From assembly GCA_002737345.1 (NCBI GenBank), contig NSIK01000019.1:1-64000 (forward strand): a DNA stretch of 64,000 bases, written 5' to 3'. Every line of letters begins with the position of its first letter. Position 1 is the stretch's first letter. This document shows, one piece after another, positions 18,918 to 29,478 of this stretch. Position numbers and translations under genes: made by a program. The notes beneath the pieces are model-generated. The model made no database searches. It had not been told where the DNA came from and was given only the letters and a program-made list of their open reading frames with translations. This DNA is from Nitrospirota bacterium. Its GTDB lineage: Bacteria; Nitrospirota; Nitrospiria; Nitrospirales; Nitrospiraceae.

Positions 18918-18958
18918 AATGGGGCTGTGTGGGTGACCATGCAGCCCCATTTGTCGTT
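18918..18958 (+). terminator. Probable terminator after sucD
   Basis: AATGGGGCTG at 18918-18927 pairs with CAGCCCCATT at 18942-18951 around a 14-base loop, followed by a moderately T-rich stretch (TTGTCGTTT). It lies 57 bases after the sucD stop and would close the reductive TCA transcript. Confidence 0.65.
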
Positions 18959-19040
18959 TAAGAATCAGTCCGCTTGGTCTCTTTTCTTGCTCGCCAAGTA
19001 ATTCCCCCTTTCCTCAAGATATTCGTGTTAAGCTGGCACC

Positions 19041-20675
19041 ATGCGTGTATTTCTCATCCACGTTCGCGATCCCCAATTTTACGCCCTCCCAGCTAAGACT
19101 CGCGCAAAGAATGGCCGCATCAGGGTCATGGGTTTTCCCCCCATCGGCATCATGTCCCTCTCGTCGGTGCTCAAACAGGCTGGCCACGAATGCGTGATGT
19201 TCGATCAGGCGAACCCGGACACGCCGAACGACGTGATCCTCGAAGAGATTGCGCGGCAACAGCCTGACTTAGTCGGCCTCAGTTTCCTCAGCACCACCAG
19301 CTATCCCTACGCGAAGATCTTGGCCCGTCAGATTCGGGCCGCCAATTCAAAAGTCAAATTGGCGTTCGGCGGCGTCTTTGCGAGTTTGAATGCGGCGCTC
19401 GTGAAACTGCAATGTCCTGAAGTGGATTTCGTCTGCCGTGGCGATGGTGAGCAGCTGTTGCTGGATCTCCTCGCCCAGCTTGATAATCCTGTCGCTGTGG
19501 CTGGCTTGACCTGGGGCAAGGATGGTCAGGTGATCCAGAACCCGGGACGCCCGATGGAGCGCCATCTCGATCAATGGCCCTTTCCCGACCGCGAAGGCCT
19601 TGAGCTCGACTTCGTGGAGTCCATGCCGCTCGATGTGCCGGCGGTGCTGTCGATGGAGCGGTTCACGACGATGCAGACCTCACGCGGCTGTCCCTGGCCC
19701 TGCATTTTCTGCGATATTCCGATCTTCAACGAAGGCAAGTGGCGCGCGAGGACTGCGGCGCATGTGGTCAGTGAACTCAAGTATCTGGAAGGCTGCGGCT
19801 ATGGGTCAGTCTATTTCGTGGACGACCATTTCCTACTGCAACCCAAGAGGATCGAGGCGATTTGTCAAGGTGTCATGGATGAGAGGCTCACGATCCAGTG
19901 GGGCATCGAAGGGCGCGTAGACTCGGTCGCCCAGCATCTTTTCCCGGCCATGGCCAAGGCCCATTGCAGGACGGTCATGTTTGGGATCGAAAGCGGGAGC
20001 CAGAAGATCCTCGATCGACTCAAGAAAGAGCAGACGCTGGCGGAGGTCGCCATCGCAGTCAGCAATGCCAAGAAGGCCGGCATCGAGATCGTGCACGGTT
20101 TCTTTACGGTGGGCAATCCCGATGAAACGATCGAGGATATGAACGCGACGTTCGATCTGGCCTCCAAGCTGCCGCTCGATACCTTCGGCTTCAATCGGCT
20201 CTGCGTCTATCGTGGCACCCCGCTCTGGCAGGAATATGTGAAGCGAGGCCTGGTCAGCGAAACGGCCGATTGGTACAAATATTTCAAGTGTTCAGAGATC
20301 GATCCAACCTGTTTGCCTGGCGAAGTGATCAACGAGGTCCGCCGCCAAGGGCTCAAGCGGCTCTTCATCTACAAGCTTCTGCACTATCCGTTACAAACGG
20401 CCAGGTTGCTGAGGAGATTCCTCCGGTTCATGCCGGCTAGGGACGTGGCCTACTTGATCCTCAAGCCGTTCATGGGGAAGAAAAAAGGCGCGACGAAGGC
20501 AGAAGTGCTTTCGCGGGCCGTCGAGCATGGCGAGATGAAAGATATTGCGGCGCAGATGACGCAAATGACGGATGAAGTGCTTCAGCATGTCTTGGAAGAG
20601 TCCCGGCTGGAACGGCTCCGCATTCAGCAGGAAGCGGAAGGGTCGCGCGAGCTGCCGATGGTTCAGGCCCGCTAG
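19041..20675 (+). CDS. B12-binding-domain radical SAM protein
   Basis: The 544-residue protein has an N-terminal cobalamin-binding-like fold (residues about 1-150, with GFPPIGIMSLSSVLKQAGH and DLVGLSFLSTT). A radical SAM core follows, with the cluster motif CPWPCIFC near residues 217-224, and segments such as FVDDHFLLQPKRI and TVMFGIESGSQKIL. The C-terminus is basic and then charged and helical. Such proteins (related to BchE, HpnP and many oxidoreductases or methylases) act on diverse substrates, and I cannot name this one's substrate. It stands alone between the sucD terminator and a convergent ahcY-metK pair. Hopanoid modification (HpnP-like) is one possibility, but the evidence is weak. 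Confidence 0.8.
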   Translation: MRVFLIHVRDPQFYALPAKTRAKNGRIRVMGFPPIGIMSLSSVLKQAGHECVMFDQANPDTPNDVILEEIARQQPDLVGLSFLSTTSYPYAKILARQIRAANSKVKLAFGGVFASLNAALVKLQCPEVDFVCRGDGEQLLLDLLAQLDNPVAVAGLTWGKDGQVIQNPGRPMERHLDQWPFPDREGLELDFVESMPLDVPAVLSMERFTTMQTSRGCPWPCIFCDIPIFNEGKWRARTAAHVVSELKYLEGCGYGSVYFVDDHFLLQPKRIEAICQGVMDERLTIQWGIEGRVDSVAQHLFPAMAKAHCRTVMFGIESGSQKILDRLKKEQTLAEVAIAVSNAKKAGIEIVHGFFTVGNPDETIEDMNATFDLASKLPLDTFGFNRLCVYRGTPLWQEYVKRGLVSETADWYKYFKCSEIDPTCLPGEVINEVRRQGLKRLFIYKLLHYPLQTARLLRRFLRFMPARDVAYLILKPFMGKKKGATKAEVLSRAVEHGEMKDIAAQMTQMTDEVLQHVLEESRLERLRIQQEAEGSRELPMVQAR

Positions 20676-20681
20676 GGCAGG

Positions 20682-20720
20682 AGACTGAAAACGTCCTGCT
20701 AGCATCGTGCTCGTCTCGTA
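20682..20720 (+). repeat. Dispersed intergenic element, copy A
   Basis: This segment reads AGACTGAAAACGTCCTGCTA, then GCATCGTGCTCGTCTCG. It resembles copies at 28261-28300 and, on the minus strand, 21011-21043. It begins 7 bases after the stop codon of the radical SAM gene. Confidence 0.65.
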
Positions 20721-20820
20721 AGAATCCTGAACCTGTCCCTGAGGGTCCGCCTCTGGTTTTGCTCCGTCTGCGGCTTTCGTGCACGGAAGACTGCACAGGG
20801 AGCCAGGCATTGCTATGCAA

Positions 20821-20854
20821 GCAGAAAGGCCACCGTTTCCGGTGGCCTTTCTGC
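20821..20854. terminator. Bidirectional terminator hairpin
   Basis: A perfect 15-bp stem (GCAGAAAGGCCACCG at 20821-20835 with 20840-20854) closes a TTTC tetraloop. The right side continues as TTTCTCTC. It lies between convergent genes and is likely to end transcription from one or both sides, though the T-run is short. Confidence 0.75.
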
Positions 20855-21010
20855 TTTCTCTCTCATCGCAATGTCGTGAGGACTATTCTCAGCTCCGCGT
20901 ACTCACCGAACCCCATCGAATGCAGGATGCGCAAAATGGCATCCCATCAAGGCCGCAGGGAGTCTGGCGACCGAAGCGTACCCTTAGGGTACGTTGTAGG
21001 GAAACGGCCG

Positions 21011-21043
21011 ACTGCGAACGATGCCGGGGGACATTTTCAGCAT
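21011..21043 (-). repeat. Dispersed intergenic element, copy C
   Basis: On the minus strand this reads ATGCTGAAAATGTCCCCCGG followed by CATCGTTCGCAGT. It matches copies A and B in layout, and starts 5 bases after the ahcY stop codon. Confidence 0.65.
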
Positions 21044-21048
21044 TCCTG

Positions 21049-23551
<2,503 letters not shown>

Positions 23552-23597
23552 TGGCTCCTCAAGGCTTAGCTGATAATAACCTAACGGACAGCAGGGG

Positions 23598-23627
23598 ATA
23601 TTAGTATGACGGGGGTTCCGTTGTCTA
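23598..23627 (-). promoter_or_regulatory. Predicted promoter of metK
   Basis: On the minus strand TAGACA (23622-23627) and TAATAT (23598-23603) are 18 bases apart. The metK start is about 45 bases further on. The match is moderate. Confidence 0.45.
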
Positions 23628-23671
23628 TTTCTTTTAAGAGGAAAAGTGGCGTCGCATCGGGGCCTGCTTGC

Positions 23672-23701
23672 TTGACACCCCTTTTCTGGGACTTGTAAGA
23701 T
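23672..23701 (+). promoter_or_regulatory. Predicted sigma-70 promoter of the cytochrome c maturation operon
   Basis: TTGACA at 23672-23677 and TAAGAT at 23696-23701 are separated by 18 bases. This would drive the resB-like gene and possibly the following four genes. Confidence 0.55.
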
Positions 23702-23869
23702 AACCCAATTCCGCGGTCCTCGCCTCCTTTATCTACGACGCCATAGGGGCGCGTTTTGGATCGGCCCCGTCTCCCGGGACTATGATCGTCCTACGTGCAA
23801 GACCGTGGCCTTGCATCCAATGGGCAGTGCTACTGTGTGTCTCGTGACGAAAAAGGGATTGTCAATACG

Positions 23870-25312
23870 ATGAATGGCCAGCCGAACGCGATGCCCGAAC
23901 AGAAGAGTCTCCAATCATCGACTCCAGGGTTGGGCTGGGAGGAGTTCTCCCGCGAACTGGTCGAGTTCTTCGCCTCGATCAAGCTGGCGATGTTCCTCTT
24001 TTTGTTCATTGCCATCACCGCCACGATCGGGACGGTGATTCAGCAGAATGAACGGCCGGAATCCTATATTCAAGAATATGGAGAGAGCACCTACCGGTGG
24101 TTTCTCCGGTTAGGCTTCATCGACGTCTATCATACCTGGTGGTTTACCAGTCTTCTTGGCCTCCTCTGCGTCAACTCCCTCACTTGCTTCTATAAGCGGT
24201 TTCCCGGTGTCTGGCGGTCAATGAAGCAGGACCGCGTCAGCGTGTCGCTGGATTTCGTGAAGGGCATGAAGCAGCAGGCTCAGGTTTCGATCGCGAGTAG
24301 CAAGGAAGTTGTGGCGCAGCAGCTGGCGCAGCACTTCATCGAGAAGGGCTACAAAGTCCTGGCGAAGAATGATCCGGGTGAAGTGACCCTCTATGCGACG
24401 AAGGGCGTCTTGGGACGAGTCGGCGCCCATATGGCGCATTTAAGTGCGACGGTTATTATCCTTGGCGGCCTGATCGGCACCTACTATGGATTCCAGGAGT
24501 TCGGGGTCTGTCTTGAAGGGCAGACCTATCATATCCCGCGTGGCAACTTCGATCTCAAGGTCGATAAGTTCTGGATTGACTATCACGAGAACGGCTCCGT
24601 GAAATCCTACAACAGTACCTTGACGGTTATCGACGGGGGCCAGTCTGTCGTCACCAAGACGATTTCAGTCAACGACCCCCTCGTCTACAAAGGCATCTGG
24701 TTTTATCAGTCCAGTTACGGGGACTCCTGGGATCAGATTGAAGTGGCGCGGATCAATATTAAGGACAAAGAAACGGACAAGGTCCTCAAGACCGTCGATC
24801 TGGAATGGCAGAAGGCGCAGGCGGTCCCTGAGCTCGATCTGAAACTTTCGATTACGGATTTCGTGGCGGACTTTGCCTTCAACTCGACCGAGAAGAAAGT
24901 CTTCTCGAAGACAGTGGAACATGCAAATCCCGCGATCCGTCTAGCCGTCAATGAACGGAGCACGGTCCAGTCGACGCCCTGGCTTTTTTATCAGTTCCCG
25001 GACCTCTTCGATATCAAAGAGTCGAAATATCAGTTCGAGCTGGTGGGCTATAAGCCGAAGAAGTTCACCGGTCTGCAGATTGCCAAGAATCCCGGGATCA
25101 ATATCGTGTGGACCGGCTCGACCATGATCGTGGTGGGGATTACCCTCTCCTCGTTTATTTTTCACCGTCGGATCTGGATGAAGATCCTTCCGGCCCCGGA
25201 GGGAGTGACGGTCTATGTCGGCGGCACGACCCATAAGAGTCAGATCGATTTCCAGCGGGAATTTCGAAAGCTGACGGAGAAGCTGCAGAGCTTGTCGGCC
25301 TCTTCTGCATGA
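23870..25312 (+). CDS. resB: ResB-like cytochrome c biogenesis protein
   Basis: The 480-residue membrane protein belongs to the ResB (Ccs1) family of the System II cytochrome c maturation pathway, which with CcsA delivers haem to apocytochromes outside the membrane. Hydrophobic segments are seen near residues 39-56 (LAMFLFLFIAITATIGTVI), 92-104, 190-208 and 425-445. A large extracytoplasmic domain lies between the third and last segments. The ATG at 23870 is used; a GTG at 23795 would add 25 residues that look unrelated. It is followed by the CcsA-like gene 93 bases later, forming the expected ResB-ResC pair. Confidence 0.88.
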   Translation: MNGQPNAMPEQKSLQSSTPGLGWEEFSRELVEFFASIKLAMFLFLFIAITATIGTVIQQNERPESYIQEYGESTYRWFLRLGFIDVYHTWWFTSLLGLLCVNSLTCFYKRFPGVWRSMKQDRVSVSLDFVKGMKQQAQVSIASSKEVVAQQLAQHFIEKGYKVLAKNDPGEVTLYATKGVLGRVGAHMAHLSATVIILGGLIGTYYGFQEFGVCLEGQTYHIPRGNFDLKVDKFWIDYHENGSVKSYNSTLTVIDGGQSVVTKTISVNDPLVYKGIWFYQSSYGDSWDQIEVARINIKDKETDKVLKTVDLEWQKAQAVPELDLKLSITDFVADFAFNSTEKKVFSKTVEHANPAIRLAVNERSTVQSTPWLFYQFPDLFDIKESKYQFELVGYKPKKFTGLQIAKNPGINIVWTGSTMIVVGITLSSFIFHRRIWMKILPAPEGVTVYVGGTTHKSQIDFQREFRKLTEKLQSLSASSA

Positions 25313-25405
25313 ACCGCAGGGCCTGAGGTCTGGTAGTCAAACCCTCTTTGATTTGAGTATGATAACGATACGTACATTGGCCTGAACTGCTCGACGGAGG
25401 ACATG

Positions 25406-26320
25406 ATGGTCCGATCTTTGTTTCTGTTCGACATGACGTTTTGGCTCTATCTCGCAGCCTTGACCCTCTACATCGCCTATCTCTTTGCGCGCCGCCCTGT
25501 CATGGCCCTGGCCTCTGCCGGCCATTCGGGGGGCAACTTCGAGAAACGGGATGGAGCCTGGGCCACGCAGTTGGGGCAGATCGCTACCCTGATTACGGTG
25601 TTCGGATGGCTCGTCAATACCGGCGCCCTATTTACGCGAGCGTTTGAGCGGATGCAGACCTCCGGGACCTTCGCCCCCTGGTCGAATCAGTTCGAGGCCA
25701 TGGCCTATGTGTCCTGGGCGATCATCCTGGGCTATGTGCTGCTGGAGCTGCGCTACAAGATTAAAGCGATCGGTGCCTTCGTGGTAGGGATCGGGTTCAT
25801 TGCCATGGGCGCGGCCTCCCTGTTGCCCTACCGGTATCAGACGGCGGAGCCCCTTGTGCCGGCGCTCAACAGCTACTGGATCTACATCCATGTGTCGATC
25901 ACGTTGACCAGCTACGCGGCCTTTGCGATGGCCGGCGGCCTGGGCGTGATGTATCTCTTCAAGGAACGGGCGGAACGGCGGGGTAGCACCTCCCGCTTCT
26001 ACGCGGCCTTCCCTGATCTCGAAACCATCGACGAGTTAGGCTACAAAGCGATCACCATCGGGTTTCCCCTGCTAGCCTTCGGCATCATCCTCGGGGCCAT
26101 GTGGGCCAACTATGCCTGGGGCGGCTACTGGAGCTGGGACCCGAAAGAGACCTGGTCTCTGATCGTTTGGTTGATTTACGGCGCCTATATCCATGCCAGG
26201 ATGACGCGCGGATGGGAGGGCCATCGTGCCGCCATCTACGCAGTCTTCGGCTTCTTGATGGTGATCTTCTGTTTCTGGGGCGTGAACTTCTTGCTCTCAG
26301 GCCTGCATGCCTATGCATAA
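25406..26320 (+). CDS. ccsA: CcsA/ResC-like cytochrome c assembly protein
   Basis: The 304-residue polytopic protein carries the tryptophan-rich haem-handling motif WGGYWSWDPKETWSLIVW near residues 237-254, diagnostic for CcsA/CcsB/ResC proteins. About eight membrane segments are visible. GGAGG lies at 25396-25400, so the ATG at 25406 has better spacing than the one at 25403. It partners ResB in System II haem ligation. The last codons overlap the start of the following TlpA-like gene by 14 bases, indicating coupling. The number of cytochromes c at the far end of the window explains the need for this machinery. Confidence 0.92.
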   Translation: MVRSLFLFDMTFWLYLAALTLYIAYLFARRPVMALASAGHSGGNFEKRDGAWATQLGQIATLITVFGWLVNTGALFTRAFERMQTSGTFAPWSNQFEAMAYVSWAIILGYVLLELRYKIKAIGAFVVGIGFIAMGAASLLPYRYQTAEPLVPALNSYWIYIHVSITLTSYAAFAMAGGLGVMYLFKERAERRGSTSRFYAAFPDLETIDELGYKAITIGFPLLAFGIILGAMWANYAWGGYWSWDPKETWSLIVWLIYGAYIHARMTRGWEGHRAAIYAVFGFLMVIFCFWGVNFLLSGLHAYA

Positions 26321-26936
26321 GTCTGAATCCAGCGTGAGTGACGTTGCCGGCGCGCGAGGTTCGTCGCGCGGGGCCATCCTCCTGGTCGGCGCCGTCATTC
26401 TTGCCGCGGTTTTTGGCATTGTCTGGATGCAAAGCGCCAAATATGAACTGCTGGCTGTGGGCAAGCAGGCGCCGGATTTCGTCCTCACCGATCTGAATGA
26501 CAAACCCCAGCGGCTCTCAGAATTTCGAGGCAAGGTGGTCTTTCTGAATTTCTGGGCGACCTGGTGTAAGCCCTGCCGTGAAGAAATGCCCTCAATGGAA
26601 GTGCTCCATAAGAATTTCGAGAAGGACGGGTTGGTGATTCTGGCGGTCAGTATCGATCGCGTGACGACGACCAAGGACATTCCTCCCTTCACCAAGGGCA
26701 TGAACCTCACCTTTCCCGTGCTAATCGATTCCTGGGGCAAGACCGACAAACCGTACAAACGCATGGGTGTGCCGGAGACCTTTATCATTGATCGGGACGG
26801 CGTCATTCGTGAGATCGTCATCGGACCGCGGGATTGGACAAGGCTCGACAGTTTGGAGATCTTGACCAAGTTGTTGAATGTGACGCCCAAGGCGGTAGAC
26901 GTTCAATCCTTGGACCGTGGAGCGGGGAGGGGATGA
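26307..26936 (+). CDS. TlpA/ResA-like thiol-disulfide oxidoreductase 1
   Basis: The 209-residue protein has an N-terminal membrane anchor (residues about 21-42, AILLVGAVILAAVFGIVWM) and an extracytoplasmic thioredoxin fold with active site WCKPC near residues 91-95. The thioredoxin segment begins GKQAPDFVLTDLNDK. It would reduce apocytochrome c cysteines before haem attachment, as ResA does. The gene overlaps ccsA upstream by 14 bases and the next TlpA-like gene downstream by 4 bases (ATGA). The start could also be the ATG at 26313. Confidence 0.9.
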   Translation: MPMHKSESSVSDVAGARGSSRGAILLVGAVILAAVFGIVWMQSAKYELLAVGKQAPDFVLTDLNDKPQRLSEFRGKVVFLNFWATWCKPCREEMPSMEVLHKNFEKDGLVILAVSIDRVTTTKDIPPFTKGMNLTFPVLIDSWGKTDKPYKRMGVPETFIIDRDGVIREIVIGPRDWTRLDSLEILTKLLNVTPKAVDVQSLDRGAGRG

Positions 26937-27472
26937 GAAAGCGAGCCATTGCGGGAACAGTCTTCTCTCTCATGGTTGCGCTGGCGGGGATGGGGAGTGC
27001 CACAGGGTTTGATCTCCTGCCGGTTGCCGAGCGTCAGGTCGTCAGGTTAGGAGAGCCAGCACCGAATTTTCAGCTTCGTGACTTGAACGGTCGGCAAGTG
27101 GTCCTGTCGGAATTGCGCGGGAAAGTCGTGCTGCTGAATTTTTGGGCCACCTGGTGCGGCCCCTGCCGAGTGGAAATGCCGGCGATGGAAAAACTATATC
27201 GGGCGTTTTCTCGGAATGACTTTGAGATCCTTGCTGTATCGACCGATGCGCAAGGGGTCTCGGTCACCAGGCCCTTTCAGCAAGAGAACCGTCTGACTTT
27301 TCCCATCCTCCACGACGCCGATTATCGCGTGGGATTGACCTATGGGGCCAGGAGCCTCCCGATGACTTTTATGGTGGATCGGCAGGGCATCGTCCGCCAT
27401 CAGGTTTTCGGCGCGCGGGACTGGGGCGCGACGGAAGCGCATCAGCTGGTGCAGCTGTTGATGAAGTCCTAG
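26933..27472 (+). CDS. TlpA/ResA-like thiol-disulfide oxidoreductase 2
   Basis: The 179-residue protein has a signal peptide (MRKRAIAGTVFSLMVALAG) and the active site ATWCGPCRVEMP near residues 70-81. It is homologous to the preceding protein, with the same order of motifs (PAPNFQLRDLNG, LLNFWATWC, SLPMTFMVDRQG), so the pair is a tandem duplication. The ATG at 26933 overlaps the previous stop. A longer frame starting at 26834 runs inside the upstream gene and is rejected. A second reductant of this kind may serve another substrate or keep the first reduced. ccdA follows 32 bases later. Confidence 0.9.
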   Translation: MRKRAIAGTVFSLMVALAGMGSATGFDLLPVAERQVVRLGEPAPNFQLRDLNGRQVVLSELRGKVVLLNFWATWCGPCRVEMPAMEKLYRAFSRNDFEILAVSTDAQGVSVTRPFQQENRLTFPILHDADYRVGLTYGARSLPMTFMVDRQGIVRHQVFGARDWGATEAHQLVQLLMKS

Positions 27473-27504
27473 GCCCGATCATTCATGCACAATCGCGCTT
27501 AGCC

Positions 27505-28251
27505 ATGTCGCAATCGATTACGAACATTTCTCTCGTCGCGGCCTTTTCGGCAGGTTTGCTGTCCTTCGTGTCGCCTTGTGTGCTTCCGCTGGTGCCCTCC
27601 TACATTTCCTACATCACGGGCCTGTCCATCGAGCAACTTACCGATGCGACGGTGCGGTCGAAGTTTAAGAAATCCATTATTGTGAACGCGCTGCTGTTCA
27701 TCGCGGGGTTTACCGCGGTGTTTGTGTCCTTCGGCGCGTCGGCCAGCTTCATCGGTCAGGCCTTGATGACCTATCAAGACCACATTCGACGGATCGGCGG
27801 GATCTTGATCATTGTTCTCGGCCTTTATTTACTGGGGGTTCTGAATATCAGTTTTCTGAAAATGGAACATCGCTTCCAATTCAGAAGCCGGCCGGTCGGC
27901 TATGTGGGGTCGTTCTTGATCGGTGTGGCTTTTGCTGCCGGCTGGACTCCCTGCGTCGGGCCGGTGCTCGGAACGATCTTATTGTATGCTAGTACGACCG
28001 ATTCGATGATGAACGGGGTGCTGTTGCTGACGAGTTATTCGTTGGGATTGGGGCTGCCGTTGTTTCTGACGGCGCTGGGAGTGGATCGGTTCCTCGCCTA
28101 CTTTAAGCAGGCGCGCTTGTATTTATGGGCCGTATCGACTGTGAGCGGGGTCTTGCTGATCATCGTGGGTATCATGATTTATGCCAATACCCTCACAATG
28201 ATTACCAGCTTCCTGGAGCAGCATGGGGTTGGCTGGTATCTCGGCCAGTAG
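27505..28251 (+). CDS. ccdA: CcdA-type thiol-reducing membrane protein
   Basis: The 248-residue protein has six or so membrane segments and the two conserved cysteine motifs of the CcdA/DsbD family: FVSPCVLPLVPSY near residues 22-34 and GWTPCVGPVLG near 151-161. It passes electrons from cytoplasmic thioredoxin across the membrane to TlpA/ResA-like proteins. It is the last gene of a five-gene unit (resB, ccsA, two tlpA, ccdA) that amounts to a complete System II cytochrome c maturation set. The end of the unit is marked by a dispersed element 9 bases after the stop. Confidence 0.93.
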   Translation: MSQSITNISLVAAFSAGLLSFVSPCVLPLVPSYISYITGLSIEQLTDATVRSKFKKSIIVNALLFIAGFTAVFVSFGASASFIGQALMTYQDHIRRIGGILIIVLGLYLLGVLNISFLKMEHRFQFRSRPVGYVGSFLIGVAFAAGWTPCVGPVLGTILLYASTTDSMMNGVLLLTSYSLGLGLPLFLTALGVDRFLAYFKQARLYLWAVSTVSGVLLIIVGIMIYANTLTMITSFLEQHGVGWYLGQ

Positions 28252-28260
28252 TCTCGCCAG

Positions 28261-28300
28261 ATGCTGAAAACGTCCGCCAGCTTCGTTCTGGCTCTCTCCC
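28261..28300 (+). repeat. Dispersed intergenic element, copy B
   Basis: This segment reads ATGCTGAAAACGTCCGCCAG followed by CTTCGTTCTGGCTCTCTCCC. It matches copies A and C and again begins within 10 bases of a stop codon. Confidence 0.65.
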
Positions 28301-28305
28301 AAAAA

Positions 28306-28408
28306 CCGTGAAACATAAGATGTAGAAAGCAAACGTAGGAAGGTAGGCCTGCCTGGCCCCGAAGCCTTTGACGTCTTACGGATGGCTGACAGCTGATAGC
28401 TTCAGCGC
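28306..28408. repeat. Heptanucleotide-period repeats before the bamD-like gene end (locus 8)
   Basis: The left part steps as CGTGAAA, CATAAGA, TGTAGAA. The right part, from 28381, steps as GATGGCT, GACAGCT, GATAGCT. Thus two unit types seen elsewhere in the window occur here side by side. ACGTCTTACGG at 28371-28381 is the inverse sense of the CGTGAAA type. Confidence 0.65.
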
Positions 28409-28417
28409 GGTTGTTGA

Positions 28418-29350
28418 TTAGCACCAGGCGCCGAGGTGGCAGGCCACGAAAGATCGGCCCAATGCCGTGGCGGAGGGAAGACGGAACGAGTCGGTCGTGC
28501 CAGAGGGGATGAGCCCTGATGTCAGACTCGGCTGATCGCTTGATGGGGGCGTTGTTTGCGTGCGGGAAGCGGACGCTGGTTCGGTCTGTTTAGCCAGCAA
28601 TGTCGCGGATTTTCCCCCGCTGATTTTTGCGAGCAGGCTGGCGCCCTCTTGGGAATATTTACTGCCAGGGTATTTGTGCGCTAACAGGGTCAGTTGTTCA
28701 CTGGCCCAATCGTCTGCACCCAAATCATGGTAGTTGCGCGCGAGAAAGTAGAGGGCGTCCGGTGCGATGGCTTTGTCCGGGTATAGTTTCATGATCTGTT
28801 CAAAGCGATGGGCAGCGGCCAGATAGGAGCCTCGCCGATAATAGAATTCGCCCACGAAGAAATGCATCTGCGCCAGAAGATTGTGGCATTCCTGGATTTT
28901 CTCGAGCGCTTGGCTCTCGTACTTGCTTCCCTCGAAATTTTTCCGCAGCTTTTCAAAGGCTTCGATGGCCTTCTGAATAGGTTCTGGGTCACGATCGATT
29001 CCCTTGCCCCGTTTCATCTGGCTTTCTCCGATCCGGAATGCGGCATAGGAGGCGAGGGCATGGGTGCGATGGAGATCGAGGAAGTGGTTGTATTCGGTGA
29101 TCGCTTCCCCGTATTCCTCTTTTTCGAAGAAGGCTTCGCCCCGTTTCATGATGACGTTGGGGTCGTAGTTTTTCTCGATCGTATCGCCCAGGAAGATCTG
29201 TTCGTCGGTGCCGCTCAGGGCCTTCTTCGCAGCATCTTGTGTTTTGGGTGTGCTGGAACAGGCAGTGACGACGCAGAAGACGAACGCGCACAGGCCAAGA
29301 GCTATTGCGAGACGTGAAGTAGAGGTGACTATGGGGCAGGTGCGTATCAT
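28418..29350 (-). CDS. bamD: BamD-like outer membrane lipoprotein with TPR repeats
   Basis: The roughly 310-residue protein has a lipoprotein signal ending in a lipobox (VVTAC near residue 31). Tetratricopeptide-like repeats follow, with motifs such as RGEAFFEKEEYGEAITEY, GEFYYRRGSYLAAAHRFEQ and YFLARNYHDLGADDWA. This is the architecture of BamD (ComL), which helps the BamA machine insert outer-membrane proteins. A Ser/Thr/Pro-rich tail of about 65 residues follows, longer than in E. coli. The start is uncertain (29350 or 29377); neither has a good ribosome site. It is divergent from the fabH-like gene. Confidence 0.85.
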   Translation of the reverse strand: MIRTCPIVTSTSRLAIALGLCAFVFCVVTACSSTPKTQDAAKKALSGTDEQIFLGDTIEKNYDPNVIMKRGEAFFEKEEYGEAITEYNHFLDLHRTHALASYAAFRIGESQMKRGKGIDRDPEPIQKAIEAFEKLRKNFEGSKYESQALEKIQECHNLLAQMHFFVGEFYYRRGSYLAAAHRFEQIMKLYPDKAIAPDALYFLARNYHDLGADDWASEQLTLLAHKYPGSKYSQEGASLLAKISGGKSATLLAKQTEPASASRTQTTPPSSDQPSLTSGLIPSGTTDSFRLPSATALGRSFVACHLGAWC

Positions 29351-29478
29351 CACTGCATAAAAATGTAACAGGAGCATGCATTGAATGCAACGATTTGGGC
29401 CGATGAGTTGACCCCTGTGGCACCGAGACCTATAATCCCGCCGACATTGTTACGGCTCGCATAGTAGTAGTCAGACCT

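Larger units (their letters stand above)
20676..21048. other. 373-base gap between convergent genes
   Basis: This gap between the radical SAM gene and ahcY holds no convincing gene; open frames across it lack similarity and ribosome sites. It contains one copy of a dispersed element at each end in opposite orientation, a perfect 15-bp hairpin at 20821-20854, and a palindromic CGTACCCTTAGGGTACG at about 20977-20993. Confidence 0.7.
23552..23869. other. 318-base divergent intergenic region metK / resB
   Basis: This gap carries predicted promoters in both directions (minus strand at 23598-23627, plus strand at 23672-23701). I looked for a SAM- or SAH-responsive riboswitch upstream of metK and did not find a convincing conserved core. 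Several in-frame starts for the resB-like gene fall inside the region (GTG at 23795). Confidence 0.55.

Noticed and set aside
23552-23700. Possible SAM or SAH riboswitch upstream of metK
   Set aside because: I could not find the conserved core or pairings of known SAM/SAH riboswitch classes; a covariance-model search would settle it.
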